NCBI GenBank assembly: GCA_036381255.1
Contig: DASVDG010000124.1
Location: forward strand, 1-64,000
Length of the DNA: 64,000 bases
Source of the DNA: CALBZE01 sp036381255
GTDB lineage: Bacteria; Gemmatimonadota; Gemmatimonadetes; Longimicrobiales; RSA9
Reading direction: 5' to 3'
Below the pieces are notes generated by a model, which saw nothing but the letters and a program-made list of their open reading frames with translations, searched no databases and was not told where the DNA came from. The translations under genes and the position numbers were made by a program. This document shows positions 25,218 through 34,323 of this stretch, one piece after another (position 1 is the first letter of the stretch; each line of letters opens with the position of its first letter).

Positions 25218-26048
25218 GTGCGGCGCAGTGGCGCAATGAATCCAACGGGGCGGGGCCGCGGTCGGGGTCCCGGCGAACGGACGTGGCGGCCGCTGCGCCG
25301 CAGTGCTTCCCTGTGTGCACTCGGCGTCGCCGTCGTCGCGGGCGGGTGTGCGACGAAGAACGATCTCAAGCAGTTGCGGGACGAGGTCGTCGAGATGCAG
25401 GTCCGGCAGGATTCGCTGTTCCGGCTGCTGCAGGAGCAGAACGCATCGATCCTGGACACGCTGCGCACGAGCGGCGACCTGGTCATGCGGGTGCGCGGCG
25501 AGCTGGGCTACCAGCTCCAGCAGATGGAGCAGCAGCTGATCCAGATCCAGGAGCTGACCGGCCAGAGTCAGCGTCGGCTCGCGGAGCTGAGGCAGCAGTG
25601 GGAGCGGCGCGCCGAGCAGTTCGCGTCCGCGCCGTTGCCCGCGGCGGGTCCGGCGGAAGCGGCGGACACGGACGTGGAGACGCTGTACGCGCTCGGGCGC
25701 CAGAAGCTGCAGGAGGGTGCCGCGGTGACGGCGCGTTCGGCGTTCGAGCAGATCGTGAGCGGGTTTCCGACGCATCCGAGGGCGCCGGAGGCGCAGTACC
25801 AGATCGCCGAGACGTACGTCGCGGAAGGGGAATTCGATCGCGCGCTGGAGGAGTTCGAGCGCGTGATCGAGCTGTTCCCGAACTCGCCTCGGGCGGCGCA
25901 GGCGCTGTACCGTGCGGGCGTGGTGTCCGAGGAACGCGGGAACATTTCGGACGCGCGCAGATACTTCAACAGGGTGGTGAGCGGGTATCCCCGGAGCGAG
26001 GAGGCCCGGCTCGCCGAAGACCGTCTGCGGAGCCTCCAGGGACGCTGA
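25218..26048 (+). CDS. cpoB: Cell division coordinator CpoB/YbgF-like TPR lipoprotein
   Basis: 276 residues. N-terminal signal with a lipobox-like VVAGGC (an acylated form is likely, unlike E. coli CpoB), a trimerising coiled coil (DEVVEMQVRQDSLFRLLQEQ onwards) and a C-terminal TPR domain with YALGRQKLQEGAAVTARSAF and two further repeats. CpoB links Tol-Pal action to septal wall synthesis. GTG 25218 has an excellent ribosome binding site (GGAAGGAGGGG); it follows pal by 13 bases and ends the tol cluster. Confidence 0.88.
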   Translation: MRRSGAMNPTGRGRGRGPGERTWRPLRRSASLCALGVAVVAGGCATKNDLKQLRDEVVEMQVRQDSLFRLLQEQNASILDTLRTSGDLVMRVRGELGYQLQQMEQQLIQIQELTGQSQRRLAELRQQWERRAEQFASAPLPAAGPAEAADTDVETLYALGRQKLQEGAAVTARSAFEQIVSGFPTHPRAPEAQYQIAETYVAEGEFDRALEEFERVIELFPNSPRAAQALYRAGVVSEERGNISDARRYFNRVVSGYPRSEEARLAEDRLRSLQGR

Positions 26049-26063
26049 GGCCGCCGGCTCGAC

Positions 26064-26128
26064 CGTTCCACCGGGAGTCGCGGTCGCCGCCGAGGGGCGA
26101 CGGCGTCCGTGGCGCTCCCGGTGGAACG
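26064..26128 (+). terminator. Nested inverted repeat between cpoB and nrdR
   Basis: Perfect 14 bp arms (26064-26077 CGTTCCACCGGGAG and 26115-26128) enclose a second 6 bp hairpin (26083-26088 with 26096-26101). After the outer arm comes TTTCATTT, a weak U-tract. Probably the end signal of the tol-pal transcript; its 3' arm lies 14 bases before the nrdR start. Confidence 0.55.
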
Positions 26129-26142
26129 TTTCATTTACGCCC

Positions 26143-26640
26143 ATGCGCTGCCCCTACTGTCACGAGACCGAGGATCGCGTCGTCGATTCGCGCACCAGCC
26201 GGGAGGGCCGTGCGGTGCGGCGGCGGCGCGAGTGCTTGAGCTGCGGCCGTCGCTTCACGACCTACGAGTACGTGGAGGAGCGGCCATTACAGGTGACGAA
26301 GCGGGACGGCTCGTCGGAGCCCTACGACCGGCGCAAGCTGCTCCGCTCGATTCGGCTGCCGTGCGCGAAGCGCGCGATCTCGCTCTCGGAGATCGAGGCG
26401 ATGGTCGACGAGATCGAGGACGAGCTGAGTCGCCGGACCCAGGACGAGGTGGAGAGCGGGGTGATCGGGGGGATGGTGATGGAGCGGCTCAAGCGGCGCG
26501 ATCACGTGGCCTACGTCCGATTCGCGTCGGTCTACCGGAATTTCCAGGACATTGACGAGTTCGTCGAGGAGCTGCGCGAGCTGAGCGCGCGGCGTTCCCG
26601 AACGGTGCTGGCCGAGAACCAGGTGGAGCTGCCCCTCTGA
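26143..26640 (+). CDS. nrdR: Transcriptional repressor NrdR
   Basis: Zinc-ribbon/ATP-cone repressor of ribonucleotide reductase genes, 165 residues. The zinc ligands are Cys3, Cys6, Cys31 and Cys34 (MRCPYC, LSCG). The ATP-cone follows (KRDGSSEPYDRRKLLRSI). Length is typical (150-165). No ribonucleotide reductase gene is in the window, so its targets are elsewhere. The stop overlaps the tatC start (TGATG). Confidence 0.95.
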   Translation: MRCPYCHETEDRVVDSRTSREGRAVRRRRECLSCGRRFTTYEYVEERPLQVTKRDGSSEPYDRRKLLRSIRLPCAKRAISLSEIEAMVDEIEDELSRRTQDEVESGVIGGMVMERLKRRDHVAYVRFASVYRNFQDIDEFVEELRELSARRSRTVLAENQVELPL

Positions 26641-27446
26641 TGCGCAGGATCCGGGGCGGGACGGGCGCGCCGGGACCGGCCGCGGAGATGCCGTTCCTCG
26701 ATCATTTGGAGGAGCTTCGCACGCGCATCCTCTGGAGCCTGGCGGCGCTGCTGGTGGGCGTCGGCATCGGCTTCTGGCTGGTGATGCGATTCGACGTGCT
26801 GGGGCTGCTGATCGATCCGGTGCGTCCGTACCTGACGGACGGCAAGCTGCACGTCCTGGGGCCGATGGACGCGTTCATGATCACGCTGAAGCTGGCGATC
26901 ATCGTGGGCGCGCTCCTGGCTTCGCCCGTCGTGGTCCAGCAGATGTGGGCGTTCGTCTCGCCGGCGCTGCTGCCGCATGAGAAGCGGGCGATCGTGCCGA
27001 CGCTGGCGCTGGGGCTGGTGCTGTTCGCGGGCGGCGTGGCCATGGCCTACTTCGCCGCGCTGCCGGTGTCGCTGCGCTTCCTGATGGGGTTCCAGGAGGA
27101 GAGCCTCCAGCCGATGCTGACGGTCGGACCGTACTTCGGGTACGTGATCCGGCTGCTGCTCGCGTTCGGGTTCGTCTTCGAGCTGCCCGTCGTGATGCTG
27201 CTGCTCTCGGTGCTCGGGATCGTCGATTCGCAGATGCTGGTCGCGAAGCGGCGCCACGCGATCGTGCTGATGGTGATCGTCGCGAGCCTGATCACGCCGG
27301 GCGACATCATCCTGCTGACGCTCTTCCTGATGGTGCCGCTCATCCTGCTCTACGAGCTGAGCATCACGCTGTGCCGGATGGTCGAGCGCCGCCGTGCGGC
27401 GGCCGAGGACGTCGAGTCGGAGCAATGGGCGCCCGGTACCATGTGA
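26640..27446 (+). CDS. tatC: Sec-independent translocase subunit TatC
   Basis: Six-span inner-membrane receptor for twin-arginine signal peptides, 268 residues. Conserved start PFLDHLEELRTRILWSL, the FVSPALLPHEKRA loop and the SLITPGD segment before the last spans are present. It partners TatA, encoded 10 kb away at 37708; no tatB is seen. It overlaps nrdR in front; its stop overlaps the chosen start of the LptD-like gene (TGATG at 27444-27448). Confidence 0.96.
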   Translation: MRRIRGGTGAPGPAAEMPFLDHLEELRTRILWSLAALLVGVGIGFWLVMRFDVLGLLIDPVRPYLTDGKLHVLGPMDAFMITLKLAIIVGALLASPVVVQQMWAFVSPALLPHEKRAIVPTLALGLVLFAGGVAMAYFAALPVSLRFLMGFQEESLQPMLTVGPYFGYVIRLLLAFGFVFELPVVMLLLSVLGIVDSQMLVAKRRHAIVLMVIVASLITPGDIILLTLFLMVPLILLYELSITLCRMVERRRAAAEDVESEQWAPGTM

Positions 27447-30412
27447 TGCGCGCGGCGACGCTCCTCGCCCTGGCGCTCGCGATCGCCGCGGCGCCGGCCG
27501 CGGCGCAGGACCGGGCGAAGCCGTCCGGCCGGCCGGCGGCGAAGGACGTGCGCGAGCGGGTGCTGAACAAGCTGCGCGCGCTGGAGCGCGCCGGCAGGCC
27601 GCGGGTGGATTCCGCGGCCGCCGTGGCCGGTGACTCGCCGGCGCGCGGCGCGGCCGCGGCCGCGCCCACGGCGGATGGAGCGGCCGCGGCGCGAACGCCC
27701 GGCGGCGATGCGCGTGCGGGCGGGGCGGCGGGGGCCGGGCGCGTCGGCGCGACGCGCCCGGCGGCGGGTGGGGTGAGCCCGCCCGGCGTCGCGGCCGACG
27801 CGCCGGCTGGCGGGCTGGCCGCGGGGCCCGGCAGGGTGCCGGTGATCGTGCACGTCCCGCCCGACTCGCTCGCCGCCGCGCTGCGCGACCTGGAGGGGTA
27901 CGCACTCACGGAGTACACGGCCGCGGAGAGCGCGCGGTTCGCGGCCGACAGCGGGCGACTGGAGCTGATCGGCTCGCCGTCGCTGTCGCGCCAGGGGCAG
28001 GGGATCCACGCGGATTCGCTGCTGGTCTACAACGAGCCGAAGGCGATCCTGTGCGGCTACGGCAAGCCGGTCCTCGAAGGAACGAGGGGCGAGCCGGTCG
28101 AGAGCGAGCAGGTCTGCTACAACATCGACCGCGAGGTCGGCGTCGCGCTGGGCGCCAGGACGCAGTTCACGGAGAACGCGACCTGGTTCGTCCACGGCGA
28201 GGAGCTGTACACGAAGGGGAACGACCGGATCTACGGCGCGAACACGAACTTCACGTCGTGCGACCTCGAGACGCCGCACTACCACTTCGCGGCGAAGAGC
28301 GTGAAGATCGTGCACGACGAGATCCTGGTCGCGCGCGACGTCACGCTCACGTTCCAGGACGTGCCGGTGTTCTGGCTGCCTTTCATGGTGCAGAGCATGA
28401 AGCAGGGACGGCGGAGCGGGCTGCTCACGCCGGACTTCCAGCTGACCGACATCGTGCGGAACCGGTCCGGCTACGACCGGAGGATCTCGAACATCGGCTT
28501 CTACTGGTCGGTCAACGACTACCTGGGCGCCAAGGTCGCCATGGACTGGTGGAGCGACCACTGGCTGGCGCTCAACGGCATGTTCCAATACAACTGGAAG
28601 CGCCAGTTCCTGAACGGAAACGTGGACCTCACGCGGTACTGGAAGGACGACGGCAGCACGGAGCTGTCGCTGCGGACGAACCACCGGTGGCAGCCGGGCG
28701 AGCGGACGTCGGTTTCGATCAGCGCGAACTTCCAGTCGTCGGAGTTCGTCGAGGAGTTCTCGTACGACCCGCGGCAGCTCGATCGTTCGATCCAGTCGAA
28801 CGCCGGGTTGAGTCACCGCTTCGACTGGGGCTCGCTCAACGTGTCCGCGAACCGGACGCAGTACCTGACGGACGCGCGCACCACCATGACGCTGCCGTCG
28901 GTTTCGCTGAACTTCACGCCCGTGACGCTGTTCGAGGCGGCGGGCGAGCCGAGCTGGTACAACAATGCGACGTGGAGCGGGAGCATCAGCTTCACCGACC
29001 AGTCATCGGAGCTGAACGAGCTGCTCCCGGGTGCGACGAACCGGGACAGCCGGCAACGCTCGGCGAGTGTGTCATCGAGCTTCAGTCTCGGCAACCTGTC
29101 GTTGAGCCAGTCGGCGCAGTTCAGGGAGGACATCCACGGGGCGAAGCCACGGATCCCGGACCCGAAGAACCCGGTGGCGATCGTGGACACCGCGCTGTCG
29201 CTGGAAGTGAGCCGGCTGCTGGACTGGAACACCTCGATCGGCTACTCCCAGCGGCTGATCGGGACGAGCACGTTCAATCCGAGACTCTCGCTCCGCGGCC
29301 AGATCGCGGACTCGGATGGGATGGAGCCCGTGCCGGGGCCGACGCGGATCTCGTTCGGCGCGTCGCTGAACACGAACATCTACGGCTTCTGGCCGGGCTT
29401 CGGGCCGTTCAGCCGACTGCGCCACCGGATCGACCCGCGGCTGAGCTACGACTACTCGCCCGTCCCGGAGGTGACGGAGCGGCAGGTCGCGATCTTCGGC
29501 GAGCAGGCGGGCCGCGAGACGAACCGGCTCTCGCTCTCGATCAACCAGACGTGGGAGGCGAAGTACGCCTCGGAGGACACGGCGGCCGCGGCGGCGGACA
29601 CGGCCGCGACCGGCGCGCCCGGCGAGCCGCGGCGCCTACCGCAGTCGAAGAAGATCACGCTGCTCTCCCTCACGACGAACGCGCTGGTGTACGACTTCGC
29701 GCTGGCGAAGGAGGGCGACTATGGGTTCCGCACCACCGACATCAGCCACAGCATCCGGTCCGACCTCCTCGAGGGGCTGGACCTTTCGATCGGGTACGAC
29801 CTGTTCCGGATCGAGGAAGGCGCGGACGGGGAGCGGGAGGTCCGGACGTTCTCGCCGCGCCTGCGTCGGGTGAACGCCTCGTTCTCGCTGGACAGCAACT
29901 CCTGGCTGTTCCGCGTGCTCGGCCTGGGCGCCGCGATCGAGGACGCCGACACGACCGCGGTGGACTCCGCCGCGGCCGGCCCGGCCGGCGCCGTGGCCGG
30001 CGCCGGCGACCTGGGCAATCCCTTCATGGGCCCGAACGACATCGACACCCGCTCGAGGCAGATGGGCACGGTCGGGAGCTGGCGCGCGAACCTGGACTAC
30101 TCGCTGGTCCGGCCGGCGGCCGGCGCGGAGGGCGCCGAGGGGAACCAGCTCCTGCGCGGGTCGATCTCGTTCCAGCCGACGGAACACTGGAATGTGAGCT
30201 GGCGCACCAGTTACAGCTTCACGGACGGCGAGTTCGAAGACCACATCCTGACGTTCAGCCGCGACATCCATCGCTGGCAGGCCAGCTTCGACTTCGTGAA
30301 GACGCGGACGGGCAATTTCGTGTTCAACTTCCGGGTCAACCTGCTGGACAATCCGGACCTCAAGCTGGAGTACGACGAGCGGTACGAGGGGCCGGGCGCG
30401 GGGCTCCGCTGA
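27446..30412 (+). CDS. lptD: LptD-like outer-membrane LPS assembly protein
   Basis: 988-residue exported protein: signal peptide MRAATLLALALAIAAAPAAAQ, a 120-residue Ala/Gly/Pro-rich low-complexity stretch, an OstA-type periplasmic domain (about residues 150-300: repeated GNDRIYGANTNFTSCDLE-type strands), then a large barrel of roughly 650 residues with many amphipathic strands. Function by family: last step of lipopolysaccharide delivery to the cell surface. The divergent barrel is of the Bacteroidota/Gemmatimonadota LptD type, so substrate is inferred. An upstream in-frame Met at 27425 is possible; I chose ATG 27446 because it yields a clean signal peptide. Confidence 0.8.
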   Translation: MRAATLLALALAIAAAPAAAQDRAKPSGRPAAKDVRERVLNKLRALERAGRPRVDSAAAVAGDSPARGAAAAAPTADGAAAARTPGGDARAGGAAGAGRVGATRPAAGGVSPPGVAADAPAGGLAAGPGRVPVIVHVPPDSLAAALRDLEGYALTEYTAAESARFAADSGRLELIGSPSLSRQGQGIHADSLLVYNEPKAILCGYGKPVLEGTRGEPVESEQVCYNIDREVGVALGARTQFTENATWFVHGEELYTKGNDRIYGANTNFTSCDLETPHYHFAAKSVKIVHDEILVARDVTLTFQDVPVFWLPFMVQSMKQGRRSGLLTPDFQLTDIVRNRSGYDRRISNIGFYWSVNDYLGAKVAMDWWSDHWLALNGMFQYNWKRQFLNGNVDLTRYWKDDGSTELSLRTNHRWQPGERTSVSISANFQSSEFVEEFSYDPRQLDRSIQSNAGLSHRFDWGSLNVSANRTQYLTDARTTMTLPSVSLNFTPVTLFEAAGEPSWYNNATWSGSISFTDQSSELNELLPGATNRDSRQRSASVSSSFSLGNLSLSQSAQFREDIHGAKPRIPDPKNPVAIVDTALSLEVSRLLDWNTSIGYSQRLIGTSTFNPRLSLRGQIADSDGMEPVPGPTRISFGASLNTNIYGFWPGFGPFSRLRHRIDPRLSYDYSPVPEVTERQVAIFGEQAGRETNRLSLSINQTWEAKYASEDTAAAAADTAATGAPGEPRRLPQSKKITLLSLTTNALVYDFALAKEGDYGFRTTDISHSIRSDLLEGLDLSIGYDLFRIEEGADGEREVRTFSPRLRRVNASFSLDSNSWLFRVLGLGAAIEDADTTAVDSAAAGPAGAVAGAGDLGNPFMGPNDIDTRSRQMGTVGSWRANLDYSLVRPAAGAEGAEGNQLLRGSISFQPTEHWNVSWRTSYSFTDGEFEDHILTFSRDIHRWQASFDFVKTRTGNFVFNFRVNLLDNPDLKLEYDERYEGPGAGLR

Positions 30413-30600
30413 CGACGAGGCGATGCACCCGGCGAGCGGCGCACGCAGCGCGCCGGGAGCGGGCCGGACCGCCTGGACGCGCCACCGATGGTCGCGAGGG
30501 AGGCCCCCGTTGAGTCCGGGCGCGGGCGCGGACGGCAGGGGGGGTCGTGGGGGCGGCGTGGCCGCTTGTGGCGCCGTTCCGGTGGCTCTATCTTCCCGCC
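30413..30600 (+). other. Intergenic region lptD-hutH with a degenerate hairpin unit
   Basis: No gene. At 30438-30460 a 5 bp stem (GGCGC, 7 nt loop, GCGCC) is followed by GGGAGC, the separator of the array family; it may be a decayed solo unit. The hutH promoter occupies 30566-30594. Confidence 0.35.
30566..30594 (+). promoter_or_regulatory. hutH promoter, predicted leaderless start
   Basis: -35 TTGTGG (30566-30571), 17 bp spacer, -10 TATCTT (30589-30594). Six bases later is the ATG of hutH (30601), the expected transcription start, so the mRNA would begin with AUG. No ribosome binding site precedes the ATG, which fits. Confidence 0.65.
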
Positions 30601-32130
30601 ATGACTGAAATCCTCGAAATTCATGGTGATCGTCTCCGTCTGGAGGACGTCGAGCGCGTCGCGCGCGGCGAGGTCGCGGAGGTGCGGCTGGGCGCGGAGG
30701 CCCGGGCGCGGGTCGATGCGGCCCGGGCGCTCGTGGATCGGATCGTCGCGGAGGGCCGGGTCGTCTACGGCATCACGACCGGCTTCGGCGCACTGTCCGA
30801 CGTGGTGATCCCGCCGGACCGGATCCGCGAGCTGCAGGTGAACCTGATCCGCAGCCACGCGGCGGGGGTCGGCGATCCGCTCCCGAAGCAGGAGGTGCGC
30901 GCGGTCACGCTGTTGCGCGCCAACGTGCTGGCGCTGGGCCACTCGGGCGTGCGGCCGGTGGTGATCGAGCTGTTGCTCGGCTTGCTGAACCGGGGCGTCC
31001 ATCCGGTGATCCCGGAGCGTGGCAGCGTGGGGGCGTCGGGGGACCTGGCGCCGCTGTCGCACCTCGCGCTGGTGCTGATGGGCGAGGGCGAGGCGGAACA
31101 CCGGGGGGAGCGGCTGCCGGGCGGCGAGGCGCTGCGCCGGGCGGGGCTCGAGCCGGTCACGCTCGAGGCGAAGGAGGGGCTCGCGCTCAACAACGGCACG
31201 CAGGTCCACACGGGGATCGGCGTGCTGGCGCTGCTGGCCGCGGAGCGCGCGGTGGAGACGGCCGAGGTCGCCGGCGCGATGAGCCTGGAGGGGCTACGGG
31301 GCACGCCCGTCGCGTTCGACGAGGCGATCCAGCGGGTGCGGCCGCACCCCGGCCAGGCGACGAGCGCGGCGCGGCTGCGCGCGCTGCTGCGGGACTCGGA
31401 GATCCGCGAATCGCACCGGGAGAACGATCCGCGGGTCCAGGATGCCTACTCGCTGCGGTGCATGCCGCAGGTCCACGGCGCCGCCCGGCAGGCGCTGGGC
31501 TTCGCCCGGCAGGTGCTGGAGATCGAGGTCAACAGCGCGACCGACAACCCCTTGATCTTCCCCGATGACGGGCGGGTGTTGAGCGGCGGTAACTTCCACG
31601 GGCAGCCGGTCGCGCAGGTCCTCGATCTGGTCGCGATGGCGTGCGCCGACCTGGCGAGCATCAGCGAGCGGCGGATCGCGCGGCTCGTCGACCCCGGACT
31701 CTCCGAGCTGCCGGCGTTCCTGACCCGGGAGCCGGGCGTGAATTCGGGGTTGATGATGGCGCAGATCGTGGCCGCGTCGCTGGTCACGGAGCTGAAGCTG
31801 CGGGCTCAGCCGGCGAGCGTCGACTCCGTGCCGACGGACGCGAACAAGGAGGACCACGTGTCGATGGGCGTGGCGGCGGCGCTCAAGCTGCGGGAATCGG
31901 TCCGGCTCCTCGAGACGGTGCTCGCGATCGAGCTGCTGACGGCGGCACAGGCGCTCGAGTTCCTGAAGCCGCTCAAGCCGGGGCGCGGCGTCGCGGCCGC
32001 GTACGAGATGGTCCGCGACCAGGTGCCGGCCCTCGATGCGGACCGGGCGCTCGCGCCGGACATCGCCGCGCTGGAAACCCTCGTCCGATCCGGCGCATTC
32101 GCAGAGATCGGGGGGGTGGTCCGCGCATGA
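30601..32130 (+). CDS. hutH: Histidine ammonia-lyase
   Basis: Converts histidine to urocanate and ammonia. The 509-residue protein has the Ala145-Ser146-Gly147 triplet (GSVGASGDLAPLSH) that cyclises to the MIO electrophile, the early YGITTGFG motif and the conserved SCRSxxQ-equivalent region (YSLRCMPQVHG). An in-frame extension to 30547 overlaps the promoter and is rejected. The stop overlaps hutI (ATGA). hutU, needed between HutH and HutI, is not in the window. Confidence 0.96.
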   Translation: MTEILEIHGDRLRLEDVERVARGEVAEVRLGAEARARVDAARALVDRIVAEGRVVYGITTGFGALSDVVIPPDRIRELQVNLIRSHAAGVGDPLPKQEVRAVTLLRANVLALGHSGVRPVVIELLLGLLNRGVHPVIPERGSVGASGDLAPLSHLALVLMGEGEAEHRGERLPGGEALRRAGLEPVTLEAKEGLALNNGTQVHTGIGVLALLAAERAVETAEVAGAMSLEGLRGTPVAFDEAIQRVRPHPGQATSAARLRALLRDSEIRESHRENDPRVQDAYSLRCMPQVHGAARQALGFARQVLEIEVNSATDNPLIFPDDGRVLSGGNFHGQPVAQVLDLVAMACADLASISERRIARLVDPGLSELPAFLTREPGVNSGLMMAQIVAASLVTELKLRAQPASVDSVPTDANKEDHVSMGVAAALKLRESVRLLETVLAIELLTAAQALEFLKPLKPGRGVAAAYEMVRDQVPALDADRALAPDIAALETLVRSGAFAEIGGVVRA

Positions 32131-33341
32131 GCACGCTACTTCTCACCGGCGCGGCCCAGGTCGTCACCTGCGAGTCGGCCACGGAGGAAAGCGTCCGCGC
32201 ATCGGCGGCGGTGGCCGTGTCGAACGGACGCATCGCGGCGGTCGGCCCCGAGGCGGAGCTGGTGTCCCGGTATCCGGATGCCGAGCGGGTCGAGTGCGAC
32301 GGCGGCGTGATCACGCCGGGTTTCGTGGATTCGCACACGCACGCCGTCTTCGGCCGCTGGCGCGCCGAGGAGTACGCGCTGCGGTGCCGGGGCGTGCCGT
32401 ACATGGAGATCGCGCGCCGGGGCGGCGGGATCAACGCGTCGGTGCGCGACCTGCGTGACCGGTCGGAGGACGAGCTCGTCGAGCTGACGCGGCCGCGCCT
32501 TGCCGAGATGCTGCGGTGCGGCACGACGACGGCGGAGGTCAAGAGCGGGTACGGTCTCGCGACCGAGCACGAGCTGAAGATGCTGCGCGTGATCCGCCGG
32601 CTCAACGAGGAGGGGCCGCTCGACCTGGTGCCGACGTTCATGGGCGCGCACGAGATCCCGCCGGAGCACCGCGGCCAGCGCAGCCGCTACCTGGATCTGG
32701 TGGTCGGCGAGATGATCCCGGCCGTCGCCGAGGCCGGGCTCGCGGTCTTCTGCGACGTCTTTATGGAACCAGGCGTGTTCAACCCGGTCGAGACGCGGCG
32801 CATCCTGGAGGCGGGGCTCGCCCACGGCCTCTGGCCGAAGCTGCACGCGGACGAGCTGGAGAACTCGGGCGGCGCGGAGCTCGCGATCGAGATGAACGCG
32901 GCGTCGGCCGACCACCTGGGACAGGTCAGCGACGCGGCGATCCGCATGTTCCCGCGCAGCGAGACGGTCGCGACGCTGCTGCCCGGCACGCTCTTCTTCC
33001 TGGGGAAGAAGCAGTACGCGCCGGGCCGGCGGCTCCTCGACGCCGGCGCGACCGTCGCGCTGGCCACGGACTTCAACCCGGGCTCCGCGCCGTCGCCGAG
33101 CATGCCGCTGGTCCTGACGATGGCGTGCTCGCAGATGGGCTTCGATCCGCTGGAGGCGCTGGTCGCAGCCACCGCGGGCGGTGCCCGCGCCCTGCGCCTG
33201 GAGGACGGCCGCGGCACGATGCGTCCCGGCGCTCCCGCGGACCTGATCCTCTGGGACGTTTCCGACTACCGGGAGATCCCGTATCTCTTCGGCGTGCACC
33301 GGATTCGGCGCGTCTGGAAGCGGGGCGCGTGCGTGGCGTGA
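32127..33341 (+). CDS. hutI: Imidazolonepropionase
   Basis: Hydrolyses imidazolone-5-propionate to N-formimino-glutamate. Amidohydrolase fold of 404 residues: FVDSHTHAVFG supplies the first metal ligands, TTTAEVKSGYGL is a family hallmark, KLHADEL and ATDFNPGSAPS supply later metal and substrate residues. It begins at ATG 32127 overlapping the hutH stop, so hutH-hutI are translationally coupled. The ftcD promoter begins 4 bases after its stop codon. Confidence 0.96.
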   Translation: MSTLLLTGAAQVVTCESATEESVRASAAVAVSNGRIAAVGPEAELVSRYPDAERVECDGGVITPGFVDSHTHAVFGRWRAEEYALRCRGVPYMEIARRGGGINASVRDLRDRSEDELVELTRPRLAEMLRCGTTTAEVKSGYGLATEHELKMLRVIRRLNEEGPLDLVPTFMGAHEIPPEHRGQRSRYLDLVVGEMIPAVAEAGLAVFCDVFMEPGVFNPVETRRILEAGLAHGLWPKLHADELENSGGAELAIEMNAASADHLGQVSDAAIRMFPRSETVATLLPGTLFFLGKKQYAPGRRLLDAGATVALATDFNPGSAPSPSMPLVLTMACSQMGFDPLEALVAATAGGARALRLEDGRGTMRPGAPADLILWDVSDYREIPYLFGVHRIRRVWKRGACVA

Positions 33342-33345
33342 ACGC

Positions 33346-33374
33346 TTGTACTCAGGAAAGGGCGGCTCTATCTT
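33346..33374 (+). promoter_or_regulatory. ftcD promoter, predicted leaderless start
   Basis: -35 TTGTAC (33346-33351), 17 bp spacer, -10 TATCTT (33369-33374). Seven bases later comes ATG 33382, placing the predicted start site on the A of the start codon. Lies in the 40-base gap after hutI. Confidence 0.6.
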
Positions 33375-33381
33375 CGATCCG

Positions 33382-34323
33382 ATGACCGGCGGCATCCTGG
33401 AAGCGGTGCCCAACTTCAGCGAAGGGCGTGATCGGGCGGTGGTCGAAGCCATCCTCGACGCGATCCGGGCCGCCGGCGCCGAGATCGTGGACTGGTCCGC
33501 AGATCCCGATCACCATCGATCGGTGGTGACGCTCATCGGTGAGCCGGCCACCGTCGAACGGGCGACGGTGGCCGCCGCGCGCGTTGCGGTCGAGCGCATC
33601 GATCTCGGCCGACACCGGGGCGTGCACCCCCGGATCGGCGCGCTGGACGTCCTCCCTTTCGTCCCCCTCGCCGGCTTGAGCATGGCGGACGCACGGGCGA
33701 GCGCCCGGCGAGTCGGCCGGACGATCGCCGAGGAGCTCGGCGTGCCCGTGTACTTCTACGGCCAGGCGTCCGATCCGCCGGGGCGCACGCTGTCGCAGCT
33801 GCGACGGGGCGGATTCGAGACGCTGGCGGCCGGATGGCCTGCGGATCGTCCGCCCGATCTGCTGCCGGTCGACTGGCAGCACCCCGGCGCCCACCCGACG
33901 GCCGGCGCGACGTGCGTGGGCGCGCGGCCGGTGCTCCTGGCCTGGAACGTGTTCGTCGACGGGGTCCCGCTCGCCGACGCCCGCGGCATTGCGGCGCGCA
34001 TCCGCGAGACGGGCGGCGGGTTCGCCGGGCTCCGGGCGCTCGCGCTGGAGCTGCCCGCCCGAGGCGCGGTGCAGATCTCGATGAACCTGGAAGATCCGCG
34101 GCTCGTCTCGCCGCTCGACGTGTTCGAGGCGATCGAGTCGCTCGTCGCGGAGCGCGGCGGCCGCGTGATCGAGACCGAGGTGATCGGGATGCTCCCCGAT
34201 GAGCTGCTGCTGTCCGCCGCGGCGAGTCGGCTGCGGCTCGCGGACGCGGCCCCCGGCAGGATCCTGTCCCGTCGCGTCCTGGAGCATCTGGTGGCCGGTG
34301 CGGTCGAGGATATCGAGCGATGA
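33382..34323 (+). CDS. ftcD: Glutamate formiminotransferase
   Basis: Transfers the formimino group of N-formimino-glutamate to tetrahydrofolate, the last histidine-degradation step in this route. The 313-residue protein covers only the transferase part (N-terminal LEAVPNFSEGRD, then HRGVHPRIGALDVLPFVPL, and the second domain with GAVQISMNLED); the cyclodeaminase domain of the mammalian fusion is missing, so a separate cyclodeaminase must exist. ATG 33382 is preferred over TTG 33346, which would overlap the promoter. Stop overlaps the next gene (ATGA). Confidence 0.9.
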   Translation: MTGGILEAVPNFSEGRDRAVVEAILDAIRAAGAEIVDWSADPDHHRSVVTLIGEPATVERATVAAARVAVERIDLGRHRGVHPRIGALDVLPFVPLAGLSMADARASARRVGRTIAEELGVPVYFYGQASDPPGRTLSQLRRGGFETLAAGWPADRPPDLLPVDWQHPGAHPTAGATCVGARPVLLAWNVFVDGVPLADARGIAARIRETGGGFAGLRALALELPARGAVQISMNLEDPRLVSPLDVFEAIESLVAERGGRVIETEVIGMLPDELLLSAAASRLRLADAAPGRILSRRVLEHLVAGAVEDIER

